Below are positions 12,801-24,583 of a stretch of DNA of 64,000 bases, in pieces; positions within the stretch are counted from its first letter, which is position 1; every line of letters begins with the position of its first letter. Position numbers and translations under genes: made by a program. The notes beneath the pieces are model-generated. The model made no database searches and had not been told where the DNA came from. It saw nothing but the letters and a program-made list of their open reading frames with translations. This stretch comes from Branchiostoma lanceolatum (taxonomy: Eukaryota; Chordata; Leptocardii; Amphioxiformes; Branchiostomatidae), in assembly GCF_035083965.1 (NCBI RefSeq), contig NC_089727.1, positions 21,715,769-21,779,768 on the forward strand, in the 5' to 3' direction.

Positions 12801-15082
12801 AATAAATATATGTAACTTGAACACAGCTTACTGGTTCTGTTATCATTATTATCATTACAGTTCTTTTACATAAGATTGAAACTACGCATAATAAATAATA
12901 TGTCTACGGTTCTCATTTGGCATCTGAAACATAGGCACTATACGAGACATATTGTCAGAAAATGTGATTATTACATGCGCACTTTTTTTTGCGGCCGGTG
13001 TCACAGGGATCTCGCACCCCCAGTGAGTTTGCACCCCCGGGTGCGAAATCACAAGTGAATTTGCACCTCCCGGTGCGAAATCATTTGCGATTTAGCACCC
13101 CTCTAGTGATCTCGCACCCCCAGGATGTAGCAACGTCATGTGTTCTGTTACGGCATTCATAATTCCCAGTGGCTATCTTTTTAACAAATTGATTGGTAAC
13201 TATAACTGACATTTCAAATGCTCTGTTGGCTGAAGTGGTAACGAAGTGGGCAGTGCAATGACTATCTGGGAGTCATGGTTCGTGTATTCAAATCCTGGTG
13301 GCGACATTTCTTTATCCCGTAGTTTTTAACATTAAATAACTAATAATTCTTACTCAGAAATGTCATAAGATTTCAATTTTCCGACGGGACCAGGCTTCGA
13401 TGATTTTTTTCTAACCCTATTTAACACCCGTCATCCATTCAATATATGATATACATGTAATTTGTATGATAACATGTTATTCAAGTCTCTAAAATAATTT
13501 TAAAAATAAATTATGAACACTGAAATAAAACTATGAACTAACTAATCATACATTCCTCCTGGCACTAACTTGACTAAGGAACAATATAACAACGAATCAT
13601 CGTGCACAGAGAGTCACCATCATCGCGCTGTGCTGAAATACTAGTAGAGTTACATTAGTCCAGGGCATGGGTTCCCAGAGTCTTAAAAATGTTTGTTCTG
13701 TCAGACACAGTAACTTTTGATACTCTCGATTACCACGCTAATCTATGGCTTTATTATATTGAAATACAGTTTAAAATAAAATTGCTGCACAGACAGAGCA
13801 CCTTTTGAAATAGTTGGGGGGGGGGGGTGCAAAATCACTAGGGGGTTCAAGGAGGGGGTGCGACATCACTAGCTGGGGGGTGCAAGATCGCTAGCGATTT
13901 CACACCGGGGGGGTTCGAGATCGCTAGTGATTTCAGGGGGATGCGAAATCGCCGGGGCACCTGTCCATTGAAGTTTAATGATTCAAGATGGCGTCGTTTT
14001 AGAAATCAGATTCGGCTGTATAGCAGCAGTCAATGTAGTGTAAAGCGAAAAATAACTGCGCGGCACATACGTCATCGGCCTTCGTACGATTTTGATGTCG
14101 TTGGATTTTCAAACAGCCAAATACTGACAAGAATCTAAGAGAGCCTTTTTGTTTAAAAAAGGCGTTGTAATTTGTACAAAACAAGCTTGACTGTCATTGA
14201 TTGCTCCCTGGTTACGTTGTGATCGTGCGACGACGTCGAATTTGACCAGACCCTAAGACAGTAGCAGGTTACGGAAGCCGCGGGATTACAAAATCGTACC
14301 TGCTCTGGAGACGTACAAAGCGTTGGGTACATTCGCAGCGGCGTCCGCAATGGACCGCCAATCAGTCTGCGGCTGCTGCATGGGTGTGGTGCCTGGAGGA
14401 AAATTACAAACTTTTAAGATGGCGCCGACGGTTGGTTTCTAAAAGAACAACAGTTACTGTATCCTACAGACATAGCCACAAAGCAAGACAGGAACAATGC
14501 GCCGTAACAAGGACTGGGAATATGCACCTACTCTGGAGACGCACCAGTCAACGTGCATTCTATCAATATTAGAATAAATATAAAAAAAGGAAAACTTGAA
14601 ACTAAGGACGAAGCATTGCGCGTTTTCCTAATAGCTGGTAGAACTCCCAAGCACTCCCCAACACAAAAGTTTTGGGTTCTTTTGCGTGCAGAAATTTAAC
14701 GACTGGGCTAACCCATGATGTTCCCTATGTGCACGGTTGTGACGACTGTACCTCCCCATCCTAAATAACAAATTCAATCCCCCCGACACAATATGCCCTG
14801 ATTTGGGTTCAATCTTCAATTTTCTGTGACCAGAGTGTGTAATGAAGTTCGATTATCATGCAAGGCAATATGCTATTTGTAAAAGTTAGGGAAAAAAAAG
14901 CTAACCATATTTTAACCAAGGTAGGCCTTATAAGTAATTTCAAAACATTACTGAGATTTAAGAATATAAAAAAAGTGCCTCCTTTAGATGAAATGTGGAG
15001 TAATACAAACTAAGAAAAAAACGTTACCTGCGTCACCAGTTTGAGACTTCTGTTGTCCTCCTGGCATAGTGCGACTTGTCAT
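6877..15082 (-). CDS. Type II membrane collagen-like protein with Methyltransf_FA domain
   Basis: Seven coding exons on the minus strand: 15082-15028, 14392-14300, 11141-11019, 10216-10163, 9800-9396, 8771-8526 and 7076-6877. All have AG/GT borders and every junction is phase 1. They sum to 1176 nt (391 aa plus TAA). Residues 1-70 are a polar cytoplasmic tail with a PNALYV motif. About 72-90 is a single hydrophobic helix after a basic NRCRK, giving a type II topology. About 118-231 is an interrupted Gly-X-Y collagen repeat. About 244-391 is a Methyltransf_FA (farnesoic-acid-O-methyltransferase-like) domain with YEIVIGGWDNTWSVIRRS and WPFMQWTDPDPLPI, split between two exons. Known use of this domain outside arthropods is as an extracellular module, so methyltransferase activity is not implied. 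The start is the first ATG in exon 1; its frame is open further upstream, so a longer N-terminus is possible. Function is unknown; a surface recognition role is inferred. Confidence 0.85.
7262..7789. mobile_element. TIR element, 528 bp, 8-bp duplication CGCTAGAT
   Basis: The last intron of the collagen gene holds an element bounded by imperfect 22-nt inverted ends (left GGGTTGGGGTTTTGTGGGCG; right end complementary with a few mismatches). It is flanked by identical CGCTAGAT at 7254-7261 and 7790-7797. GCGCGTGAAAAA-type words repeat just inside the left end, and their complement recurs inside the right end. No transposase frame is present. The 8-bp duplication suggests hAT or a related superfamily. 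Confidence 0.75.
8180..8520 (-). mobile_element. tRNA-derived SINE in the antisense of plus (sense of host gene)
   Basis: Read on the minus strand, the head at about 8520 shows a pol III A-box-like TGGCGTAACGGCTAG followed by a B-box-like GAGTCGAATCCC, then an unrelated body down to roughly 8180. Its 5' end lies about 5 bp from the donor of collagen-gene exon 6 (GT at 8525-8524). The 3' limit is approximate. Confidence 0.7.
10630..10910. repeat. Dispersed repeat family A copy
   Basis: Contains the family words 'ctgctgtaccacaagaagccac', shortened here to CCACAAGAAGCCAC, with 'atccataatttaacttgat' and 'ggatccattcacagcttctt' in order. It lies in intron 3 of the collagen gene. Confidence 0.6.
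11956..12502. mobile_element. TTAA-flanked TIR element, 547 bp
   Basis: The ends are AGGCAACCTAAGCAATATTA and, reverse complemented, AGGTGCCCTAAGCAATTTCA. Both are bordered by TTAA (11952-11955 and 12503-12506). A TTAA target is typical of piggyBac-type and Kolobok-type elements. Only short frames lie inside, so it is non-autonomous. It sits in intron 2 of the collagen gene. Confidence 0.7.
13007..13965. mobile_element. Element with repeated GGTGCGAAATCAC terminal blocks
   Basis: The left block (13007-13122) has four to five copies of 'gcacccc' alternating with 'gaaatca' or 'ctcgcac'. The right block (13813-13965) carries the same motif on the other strand (GGGGTGCGAAATCAC-like, with ATCACTAG / ATCGCTAG spacers). 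Together they form a long compound inverted repeat around about 690 bp. No transposase frame or clear target duplication was found. It lies in intron 2 of the collagen gene. Confidence 0.55.
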
Positions 15083-15427
15083 GTGTCTGAATAGAGACCA
15101 AACACGTCCTGCAACTTTTGGGGCTCGAAGCACTATGTGAGAAATAGACTTACTTACAGAGATGAAATGAAAAACATGAAAGCAAAGACCATTGCCTGGG
15201 CAACAAATATCACACGTTTCTCAGTTGAGACAAATTGCATTAACACGTAATCGGTTTCTCTGTCTGTTTGTAACATATCAAAAAGGATTTGTTGAAAAGA
15301 ACTTTCAAAGGCATTCTATTTCTTTTTTCAATTTTTTCAAAGTATCAAATTTATTGCATTCATTCATGCATGCATTCATACGAGAAAAACAAAAAATCAG
15401 TTTCATAGCATGTCCAGAACATGAGAT

Positions 15428-15640
15428 ATGAAAACAGGAAGTTCCGCTGCAGTACCGCAGCAGCCGCTAGGGGACCCAAAATCTAATCATTTCCAGGTCT
15501 CATCAAGACTTACCTACATAGCAAATATGAAGACAATTCACACAGGCCTTCTCGAGTTATGCTGGTCTATTACATCCAGACATACATACAAACGCTGCCC
15601 CCTGCATATTCAGCTCCAGACAATCAACACCACCCCATAA
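15428..15640. repeat. Dispersed repeat family A copy
   Basis: Contains CCGCTGCAGTACCGCAGCAG, 'ctcgagttatgctg' and the following purine/pyrimidine blocks in the same order as the copies at 27400-27860 and 55250-55470. Confidence 0.6.
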
Positions 15641-16318
15641 GTAAGACTAATCTAGAATTGCTCGTCACCCTTCACTGCGGATCAGCTACTGAAGCACGAA
15701 TTCTACCAGCAAAACATCAACAAGGATACGAAAAGGCCTGGAGGTCAAGGAGGTACAAACTGGAAATATTCTGACCAGACTAAAAGGTAAGTTTAGATCA
15801 ACCTTAAAGGTAAAGCCCCTCCATAGGTAGCAGAAATACACCATGGGCGTTGTCATGTACATATGCCTCGAACAAGGGGGAGGATTCTTTCATAGCCTTC
15901 AACGTCATAAAAACCATATAAGAGGGATGTTTCAATCTTCCCAAATGCACCGCTATCAAGGTTTGTTTATTTGAATAATCAATGAGGAAATGCTATAAAT
16001 CTGCCGCATTCCATGATTCCCAAACATGTGACATACAAAACTGAAAGAGAGAGGAATATCCTTTGAGTATCAATAATCCAATTGAAGACCTCTTTGCATG
16101 ATCTATCAATCATCAATAAGCCGGTTCACAGTTTAAGTTGTACATACACATTGTGATGCATGTGCTAACCAATGACATGCAGTTTTTTTATTGTGGGTAA
16201 TATGTCAAAATTGAAGGCTCGTATACGTATTACATAAACAAAACACGTCCTGACATGTGTTAAGCATGGTCTAGACAACAAGTTGAACAACTGTTCACAA
16301 CTTTACCCCATGCATGCG

Positions 16319-16420
16319 TACTTTATTTTTATTTATTTATTCTCAAGTGTCATAGCACACTACACTGACTCTCTAGGCAGTACAGATGATGTTTGAGAGT
16401 CAACACGTAGGGACGGACGA
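16319..16420 (-). mobile_element. Possible non-LTR retroelement 3' tail (complement)
   Basis: A TTTATTTATTTATTC simple tail is followed by 'tcaagtgtcatagcacac'. The arrangement suits the 3' end of a minus-strand LINE or SINE fragment. The rest of the element is not recognisable. Confidence 0.35.
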
Positions 16421-16714
16421 ATACATGTCATGGCAATTTACACATCACTACTTAACATACAATGTTACTAACAATCATTACGACACTTTTACAATTTAAC
16501 ATCGTTTAGTCGCAATTTTATACACAAGATAAAATAAGCAAGTGCGTTCGGAGGTCAGAGGTCGTATGTATTTAAGGGTGAACTTGAAATGTTTGCAGAG
16601 TTAACAAACTAACTCACAAATGTGTTTAGGTAGAAGAAGGCTAGGAGGAACTGCTGGAAGTGACGCGTAATTCATACCGCGAAACGACTTTTTCCTGCTC
16701 CTTGTTCTGTTCAG

Positions 16715-19423
16715 GTGGCAGAACACCATGGGGAGAAGACTGAGACACTTGCTGATTTTCCTTCCCATCATCCAGACATCCTGAAGGAGCCCGAATCGCC
16801 AGAAGCTGGATGCAGCTGTTCAATGCCTCCACCCTGCAGAAACATTGGAGGGTTCCGGGTTACACCACTAAATCCTTGCTGCAACTGTGACGGGCTTGGC
16901 CTCACTATCGTCCCCCAGAACCTCCCCCGAAACATCCCTTTCTTATATTTGGGAAATAATCAGATCACCAGCTTCCCACAGAGCCTCCCAAAATCCATGA
17001 CTCACTTGGTTTTGGAAAGCAATCAGATAACTAGCATTCGGCCAGATGCATTGTCAAATCTGCCCCAGCTTGAAATATTGGACCTGAGCAAAAATGAGAT
17101 AACTAACATTAGGGCTGGTGTTTTCTTGAATCATAATGAGTTGAGGATGGTTTTCCTGTCTTCAAACAATATAGCAGACCTCCAAATTTATGCATTCACT
17201 AATCTACCCAAGCTCTGCAGGTTGTTTCTGGATGGCAACAAGATAACTTCTATCCTTTCAGGTGCATTTGTTGATCTACCCGAAATCGCTGACTTGAGCC
17301 TGTCCAACAATAAGATAAGTTCTGTCCAGCCGGGTGCATTCACTAATTTACCCACGCTAAAACGTTTGGAACTGCTCTCAAACCGGATGACTTCTATCCT
17401 GCCAGGTACATTCAATGATATACCCAAGCTCCAATATTTGTACCTGAGCTCAAACCAGATAACTTCTATCCTGACAGGCACATTCACTAATCTACCAAAC
17501 CTTCGGCGTTTGTTCCTGCAGGACAACCAGATATCTGTCCTTCCAGAGTCTGCTCACAGCATGCTGTCAGCAATTAAAAGTGTACTAATTAACAGAAACC
17601 CCTGGCAGTGTGACTGTAGTATGGTTCCTTTTAGGATGAAAATGACTAGGTCTGCCTGGGAAAACCAGATAACTTGCGACCAACCTGCCAACTTCCATCG
17701 GCAGAAGCTTAAAGATATTAATCCTAAAGACCTGATCTGTAACAAGACAACCATTTCAACACTGCCTTTTGATCTTCATGCCTCATTCACCTCATTAGCA
17801 GTGTCAACATCTTCTTCATTTGGCAACACAGGACCCAATACTAGCCCAACAGCACGCCCTGTCGCCTCAACATCTGCAACACTGTCCCTTGTTAACCAAA
17901 AAGTGCTAACAACCGTTACAATGGCGTCTCAATGTCTCCCTATCACTGGTACTTCAAACCCAATGCTGGGTCAACAGCACGTCCAAAAGTACCAGAAGCG
18001 CCACTAACTACGCCCCTTGCAATTACTTCAGACAGTTTCCGTGCATCTGTTTCTAGTTTTCCCCTATCTATTCTCATCGGCTCTATCTGTGGCCCTGCTG
18101 TCGTGATTGTCGTGATTGGCAGCATCGTTCTGATGATCTGGTACAAGAGGAGGACCAGGCACCCCCCTTCAGGGCCAGATTCTATAGTTATCGTCGCTAA
18201 CACAATTCACGCTTCAGCTACTGTAAGGACCAGTGATCATAATCACCAGACTGAGAATGAAGATATGGATACTGTTGTCATAGAAACCAGTGGTCACGAT
18301 AAGACAGGTCAGTCCCAGTCTCAGGCTAAAACCCAATCTCTGACAATTGGCAATCTATTACTTGACGAAGTGCTAGCTGCCTTGCAACCAAATCCTATGT
18401 ACACTGGTGTGGGAACACCAGTAAAGGACCCAAATTCTACCAATGGTCATGATAAAAAAGGACAGGCTATCACTGAATCCAACACAAACACAATAGCTGC
18501 TGTTAGTGGTCATGGTCAGACAGGGCATCAGGCTATCACTAAATCCTTGGACACTGAACCATATGATACAGACTCAAAGCTTCATTCTCAAAACAAAGTT
18601 GTAGGCCAGTATCAGACTATCACTGATGATGAATCCCACACAACTACAGAAATGACCAGTGCTCATGATCAGACAATGCAGGGCTAGTCCCAGGCTATCA
18701 CTGAAGCCACCACATACACCACAGCTGCTGTGATGACCAGTAGTCATACGCATGAAAATATGGACACCCAGCACTATCAGAAAGCGCAGGGCCAGTATCA
18801 GACCATTACTGAATCCAACACAAACATCACAGGCGCAGCTACTGCAATAATTAGTGGTCATGATCAGACAGGGCACGGTCAATCTCAGGCTGACACTCAA
18901 TCCAACACAAACACCACAGCTACTGTAGTGACCAGTGGTCATGATCAGACAAGGCAGGGTCAGTCTCAGGCTACCGCTCAATCCTTGGATGTTAGAAAGG
19001 TAATGTATAACCTAGAGTTACATGTTTCACAGCCAAATCCTCTATACACAGGTAGAGGATCACCACAAAACAACCCAAAACTTGAAGGTACAGGTCCCGA
19101 AAAACCTGTAAAAAAAGACCCCTGGAACTCCAAATCAAGTCAAACCAATTAGAGATGAGCCTTCTCCACTTCCACCACCCTGTAAAGGCACCGGCGCATT
19201 GCCACCTGTCTCACATACTCACCTGTATGAAGATGTGGACTCACAAAAAAAGAGCCGAAAGCTAAAAGCTTCAGGCCAAAGGTCTCCGAGCTCTGGTAAC
19301 AACAAGGCCCGTGGAACAGCCAATGGAAAGAAAGCCCCTAAAAATGAGCCTCCCCATGAGTCCAAGAAGTCAACAGAAGCTCATAAGAACCTAAAAGTCT
19401 ATGAGAATAATGACCTTGAATAG
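16715..19423 (+). pseudogene. Broken LRR transmembrane receptor gene
   Basis: An apparently intronless LRR receptor interrupted at least three times. The frame at 16715-18007 has an LRRNT-like Cys cluster, about nine LRRs (consensus xxLxLSxNxITSIxxGxFxNL) and an LRRCT (NPWQCDC), then a Ser/Thr-rich stalk. The TM helix (VVIVVIGSIVLMIW) and cytoplasmic tail are in another frame (17932-18687), so a frameshift lies near 17900-17990. A TAG at 18685-18687 replaces CAG in a repeated GQSQ unit; the frame continues at 18730-19152. A run of seven A near 19110 shifts the frame again, after which the Pro-rich tail reads to 19423. A signal-like peptide starting at the ATG near 16729 is out of frame with the LRRs, suggesting a fourth lesion. 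The tail has two NPxY motifs (NPMY, NPLY). Sequencing error at some sites cannot be excluded. Confidence 0.75.
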
Positions 19424-20140
19424 CATCTTGAAGGTCAAAGACCCTTTTTGTCCAAATTTCTTTAAAAGGTAACCTCTCCATGTATAGAAAAAATCGGTTA
19501 TTTGCATTTTCTTTCTCCTTTGAATCTTCGAAATTTAAAACAAAACAGACTTTCTGTATTTCAGACTCTGTTGATAGTTGAGAGCTTGGAACAGTTGATG
19601 CAAGGATGTGTAGTGAGCATTGTTCAGTCAATTAAGATAAACGTGCGTTTGTACAATTATGTATATTCTATATGATTGCAATATGATGATGAAAATACCA
19701 GTCAGTTTTACATCGCTAAACTGCATTTGTTGGATCACGACTGAATTCTTTTTTAAAAGAGAGAATCCCTACCTACAAGTACGTTTACAGGATCGTATCA
19801 GGGAACAAAACATATTTTTTTGCTGTTGCTAGCTCTTACTGTAACAGTAATAGTATAGCATTATAACACTGATTCACTACTTAATTATCTCTTGCATTTA
19901 AGAATGTCTTAGTCACATTGAATTTGTTAATGTCCATAGAACATGAAGCAGCATGTAAGGTGAAATTAGATTTAGATCTCGAAGTGTCGTTGTTGTGCCT
20001 TTAAGAAACTCATATTTGGCGTAATAGTTTGCATTGTTGAGTACCGGTTGACATTGGAACAGATGAACACTTCTATACAGTCAGACACAGTCAACAATCT
20101 GTACATTAAATAGCCGGAGGAAGACTGGTTACACCACGTA

Positions 20141-20535
20141 AGGCCATGTTGATTTAATTATATGGATAACGTCCGCGCGTGCATCAATTTTGGCCCCTTA
20201 GAAAAAAAGGTGTTCGACCATTCTGTAAGTCTTAAAAAGCAGCGGCCAAATAAGAAACTAATGCTGTAAATTGAAAACATTAAATGGGTGAAAAGTATTT
20301 CGGAACGTCGTAGAATGCCAAAGTCAATTCCTAAGTCAAAGAAGAAGTTTTGAAATAACAAAAATGAATAATCAATATTTCGGTACACCATACATACATA
20401 CATCCACGTTGAGTTTTGTTGAACCTTGTTAACCACATACAAGGCATTTTTTGCCAATGTTTTTTTATTCGCACGCTCGCATCAGTATTGGGGTTCCCAC
20501 GGGATGTCATCCATATAATCAAATCAACATGGCCT
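20141..20535. mobile_element. MITE, 395 bp, 34-nt terminal inverted repeats
   Basis: The left end (20141-20174, AGGCCATGTTGATTTAATTA...) matches the reverse complement of the right end (20502-20535) with three mismatches over 34 nt. It is preceded by TA and contains no transposase frame. The superfamily is uncertain; a TA target would suggest Tc1/mariner or PIF. Confidence 0.75.
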
Positions 20536-20546
20536 AAAGGAAATAC

Positions 20547-20620
20547 CTGACAAAAATGGATACTTTCTCCTCTGGAACCGTCTGACTCTCCTGATTTAAC
20601 TTGACAGAAGGCACGTCTGT
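20547..20620 (-). CDS. Candidate orphan exon (24 codons)
   Basis: The minus strand has acceptor CATTTAG|ACAGACG and donor GTCAG|GTATTT around an open 74-nt stretch encoding a polar peptide (TDVPSVKLNQESQTVPEEKV...). Its phase is compatible with following the exon at 22265-22194. No downstream partner was found, so this is tentative. Confidence 0.25.
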
Positions 20621-21416
20621 CTAAATGATAAAGATGAATGCTAATAAGAATTATAAAGGCACAAGCTATGTTATAGACTCCATGTATCTGTTGAAGATGT
20701 TAGGATTCTGTAAGAACTGAACGTAATGCAAGAATTTTCACAAGAAAGATTTTAATATCAATCAATTTTGTGAGAGCTACGGATTGTTACTGGTCCATGG
20801 GGGAAAGGTTGAGAGAAACAAAATGCAAATGAAAAGATATATTGAAGTTGACATTGTACAACAATTGTAGTGGACAATGAAATGCAATTTTATTCCTCAT
20901 CATGAATACTATCTATGGCAAACTCATGCATAAAGTCTAACTGCAATAAGTATGAAGCGAAGAAGTACAGAGTACATAGGCTGTATACAGGTACACCAAT
21001 TATGGAAACAGCGGAGATGAAATATATATAGTGTATACTTACTGGTGTACAACTCTATGTTTGATTTCTACTTTTTGAAGACTTGGAGAATGCATCGGAG
21101 AATGTCCCAGGTTTGGAGTAAAAGAAGAGTACTATTGGCTGATTTAATAGAAAGTCTTTTGTAAACCAAGTAATAAAACTAGGGAAAATTACACGAACTG
21201 CTTTGAGTGACGTATTTCTTTCTGCGCTGTTTCAAAGTGCAACCCTGTTCAGGACTAGCATTAAGGTTAAAAAGTAGTCCTATCAACAGTTTTCGGTGTA
21301 TAGGGGCAGTGCACATCTCCTTTCTGCAGCGCTGCTGGACCATGCCTTAATGTCACCTCGAATGGACCAATATTTTCACATTGTGTAGAAAAAGACCCTC
21401 ACCGCAGCACCTCAAG

Positions 21417-21770
21417 GTAGCGTGCGTAGTCCAGTGGTTAGCGATCTTGCCTCTGGAACTAGAAGCCCCGGGTTCGATCCCGGCTGTGTCGCTCACCCGA
21501 CATGCACGCTACCGTTAAAGATCGCAGTCCTTAGGACGGGACGTTAAGCCGTGGTCCACTGTTAATTGTGCTTGTCGAAAAGAGCGTAGGGGAATTGCCC
21601 CCGTACAATGAACCTGTAAATACTGTACATATAGCGTCTGTCTTCTCTGTCACGACCAGTGGAAGAGTATTTCATTGAGTTCATTTGAGCTAAACTCGTT
21701 TGAGATCCCTTTCCCTTCCCACCCTGTCATAACTAAAAACATAACCTTCTTGGGGAAGGTAAAAAAAAAT
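21417..21770 (+). mobile_element. tRNA-derived SINE
   Basis: A pol III promoter-like head has A box TAGTCCAGTGGTTAG and B box GGTTCGATCCC at normal spacing, followed by a conserved non-tRNA body and an A-rich end near 21760. The acceptor arms do not pair, so this is not a tRNA gene. Confidence 0.72.
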
Positions 21771-22193
21771 CTTCAGACGAGTGGCGTCTTTCCTTGACAG
21801 ATACATTAACTTATGAAAGCACAACGCCACACCGAAGCAACATTACAGTTACACTGTACATTTTCCCTCACACCTGAATATGGCTGCTTTTGTTTATGTA
21901 CAGCAGCCTGTTACTGGGACATTGTCTGAAATGCATCCCCGCCACGTTAAAACGCAGTACAAGATTGCAACTAAAACCAAGAACGTGTTTTTTTCTCTAC
22001 GTTGGTTTTAGTTACAATCGTCGAGAACATTTTGCGGAGGGCTACTGTACTCAATCCAAAGGCTGGAATATAAAATGAATTCATAGACGAGCAAAGTAAT
22101 CTTTTTAAAAATTGGATTGCTTTCATAGCTAACGAAAGAGACTGTTCCTAAACGCAGAAGCGATGTAGACAATGACACAAATCCAGTCCTTAC

Positions 22194-22265
22194 TCTGTCA
22201 GCATCTGTGACAGGTGTGTTCGCTTGTTCATGCTCTGGAGTGGTAGATATCGGTTTCATGTTCAT
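22194..22265 (-). CDS. Candidate first exon (24 codons)
   Basis: ATG at 22265 and a good donor ACAGA|GTAAGG at 22194 enclose 24 codons (MNMKPISTTPEHEQANTPV...). A diverged, oppositely oriented copy begins at the ATG at 22370 (MSDLNSMVSTSRHEQANTNV). They share the exact 15-mer GAACAAGCGAACACA. This may be a duplicated 5' exon; the remaining exons are not found. Confidence 0.25.
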
Positions 22266-22959
22266 TCAACAGCTACATACTACAATAGATTGTTTGAACT
22301 GTTATTTCGACTACCAGTATTTCTAGCACCTATAATATTCACACTCGTACTCGTGTAATTCAACCACACATGTCCGACCTGAATTCAATGGTTAGCACGT
22401 CAAGACACGAACAAGCGAACACAAATGTTTATGGGTTTTTTGGCACTATAATTATACAAAGACACGCGCCAGTTAGCCTTGTCAGACAACTTGCTGTACT
22501 CAATAGAAATGGATCTCTACCTGTGCAGTTTCTCATCATTACTGTTAATGCAAAGAGTTTTCGTGCGGGGAACTTTGTACGACAAGCATTTCTGGACCTG
22601 AGTAGTTACTATAGGCTCTGGTTGTCACCGCTACAGGACATAATATAGCACAAATGACAGGTTCATTAATGTTACCTGGGAAGGGGACTTTGCTTCTTGT
22701 TTAAGGTTTCAATACTCTAATGTTAACTTCGTAAATGTGTGTCTGTTATATACTGTTACACTGCTTGCCAATGTCTTGCTGTTTTTCATCTGATTCAAAT
22801 CATCTCGATCTATAGATCTCCACCTAATTCTAACATTAATACAATGACACAAAAAAACGTCTGAACACGGTTGTAGAATTCTGTACCAATGTTTACTTCT
22901 CGTAAGTCAATCCGAGCCTAGCATTACTTTTGGCTACTGACATCCCTTGATCCATGGGA

Positions 22960-24110
22960 TCATTATTCCATGCCTCTCATTTTCTACTTTCATCCATTAC
23001 TCAATTGAATGGTCATTGCACCCCCCGCTTCTCACAAGATCCCTCAGGTCCTTGGGGAGAGGGCATTTCGGCAAGTCTCACTGGCTCCTGTAATGCCCTA
23101 GTCCATTGGAGGGGGGCATTTATCAAGGCCTATCACAGTTCCTGTCATCCCCTAGTCTAGGGGTGGGGGCATTTCTGAATGCCTCTCACAGGCTCCTGTC
23201 ATCCCCTAGTCCAGGGGGAGGGGAATTTCTGAATGCCTCTCACAGGCTCCTGTCATCCCCTAGTCCAGGGGGAGGGGAATTTCTGAATGCCTCTCACAGG
23301 CTCCTGTCATCCCCTAGTCCAGGGGGAAGGGAATATCTGAATGCCTCTCACAGGCTCCTGTCATCCCCTAGTCCAGGGGGAAGGGAATTTCTGAATGCCT
23401 CTCACATGCTCCTGTCATCCCCTAGTCCAGGGGGAAGGGAATATCTGAATGTCTCTCACATGCTCCTGTCATCCCCCAGTCCAGGTGGTGGTGGGGGGGC
23501 ATTTATGAATGCCTCTCACAGGCTCCTGCCACCCCCTAGTCCAGGGGGGGGGGCGTCTCTGCAGGCCTCTCACAGGCTCCTGTCATCCCCTAGTCCAGGG
23601 GGAGGGGAATTTCTGAATGCCTCTCACAGGCTCCTGTCATCCCCTAGTCCAGGGGGAGGGGAATTTCTGAATGCCTCTCACAGGCTCCTGTCATCCCCTA
23701 GTCCAGGGGGAGGGGAATTTCTGAATGCCTCTCACAGGCTCCTGTCATCCCCTAGTCCAGGGGGAGGGGAATTTCTGAATGCCTCTCACAGGCTCCTGTC
23801 ATCCCCTTAAGTCCAGGTTGGGGGTGGCATTTATGAATGTCTCTCACAGGCTCCTGTCATCCCCTAGTCTAGGTGGGGAAGGGCTTCTCTGCAAGCCTCT
23901 CACAGGCTCATGTCATTCCCTAGTCCAGGGAGGGGCGTTTCTAAAGGCCTCTGATGGGTTCCTGTCATGTCCTAGTCCATGTGGCTAGGAATCATTTCTG
24001 TAGGCCTCCCTTTGGCTTACAGCCATCCCCTAGTCCATGGGGCAGTCCTTGTTGCCAGCCTTTATCTGGCTACTGTAATCACCAAGTCCATGGGGCTGGG
24101 CAATCATAAT
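22960..24110. repeat. 54-bp minisatellite
   Basis: Tandem units of about 54 bp containing GGCTCCTGTCATCCCCTAGT and 'gaatgcctctcaca'. The core (about 23150-23810) is nearly identical between units, and flanking units are diverged. Because 54 is a multiple of three, one frame stays open for 234 codons (23106-23810, 18-residue period). No start context, splice sites or domain supports translation. Confidence 0.9.
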
Positions 24111-24583
24111 GCTGGAGGTTTCAAACCTGCATTTGTATATATCCGTTTCTGTTACAGGTTGAATTATCTTTTATCTACCATAAACAATGCTGATAAATGC
24201 AATCACGTTGCATGGATGTCATTTTTTTTTTCCTTTAAGTCATCATGTCAGTTTGGTTTCCTTTGATGCACCTTCACATTGAGTGCATTTTTTTCTGAAA
24301 GAGAAAAAAGATAAAGGTCGTAATCGTGTTATACATCTATTACTACTGCTGATGCTGTATGTTGTACATGTATTTTGATTAAAAAAAAGATGTGACCTTA
24401 GTTAGGATACACTATATAAAAAGAGTACCCATATCATCTATTATGCATGCCCTTTTTAAAACCAGCAAGTTATAATTAAGACCAGTTCTTCTATCCAAAG
24501 ATAGCAATAGTAGTACAGATGTATTCAATTTTTCTTGATATCTAATCATAAGGTTACCAATACATTCTTACCATTTTGTTCAT

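Larger units (their letters stand above)
15083..16714. other. Spacer between divergent collagen and LRR genes
   Basis: Holds the probable 5' untranslated part of the collagen gene (an acceptor-like CACATAG near 15140), a dispersed repeat copy (15428-15780) and a TTTATTTATTTATTCTCAA stretch at about 16320 that resembles the complement of a retroelement 3' tail. No other gene is seen. Confidence 0.5.
19424..24583. other. Spacer between LRR relic and kinase gene
   Basis: Contains a MITE (20141-20535), a SINE (21417-21770), two weak candidate minus-strand exons (20547-20620 and 22194-22265), and the minisatellite at about 22960-24110. The stretches 19430-20130, 20640-21410 and 22650-22950 show nothing recognisable. 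Confidence 0.5.
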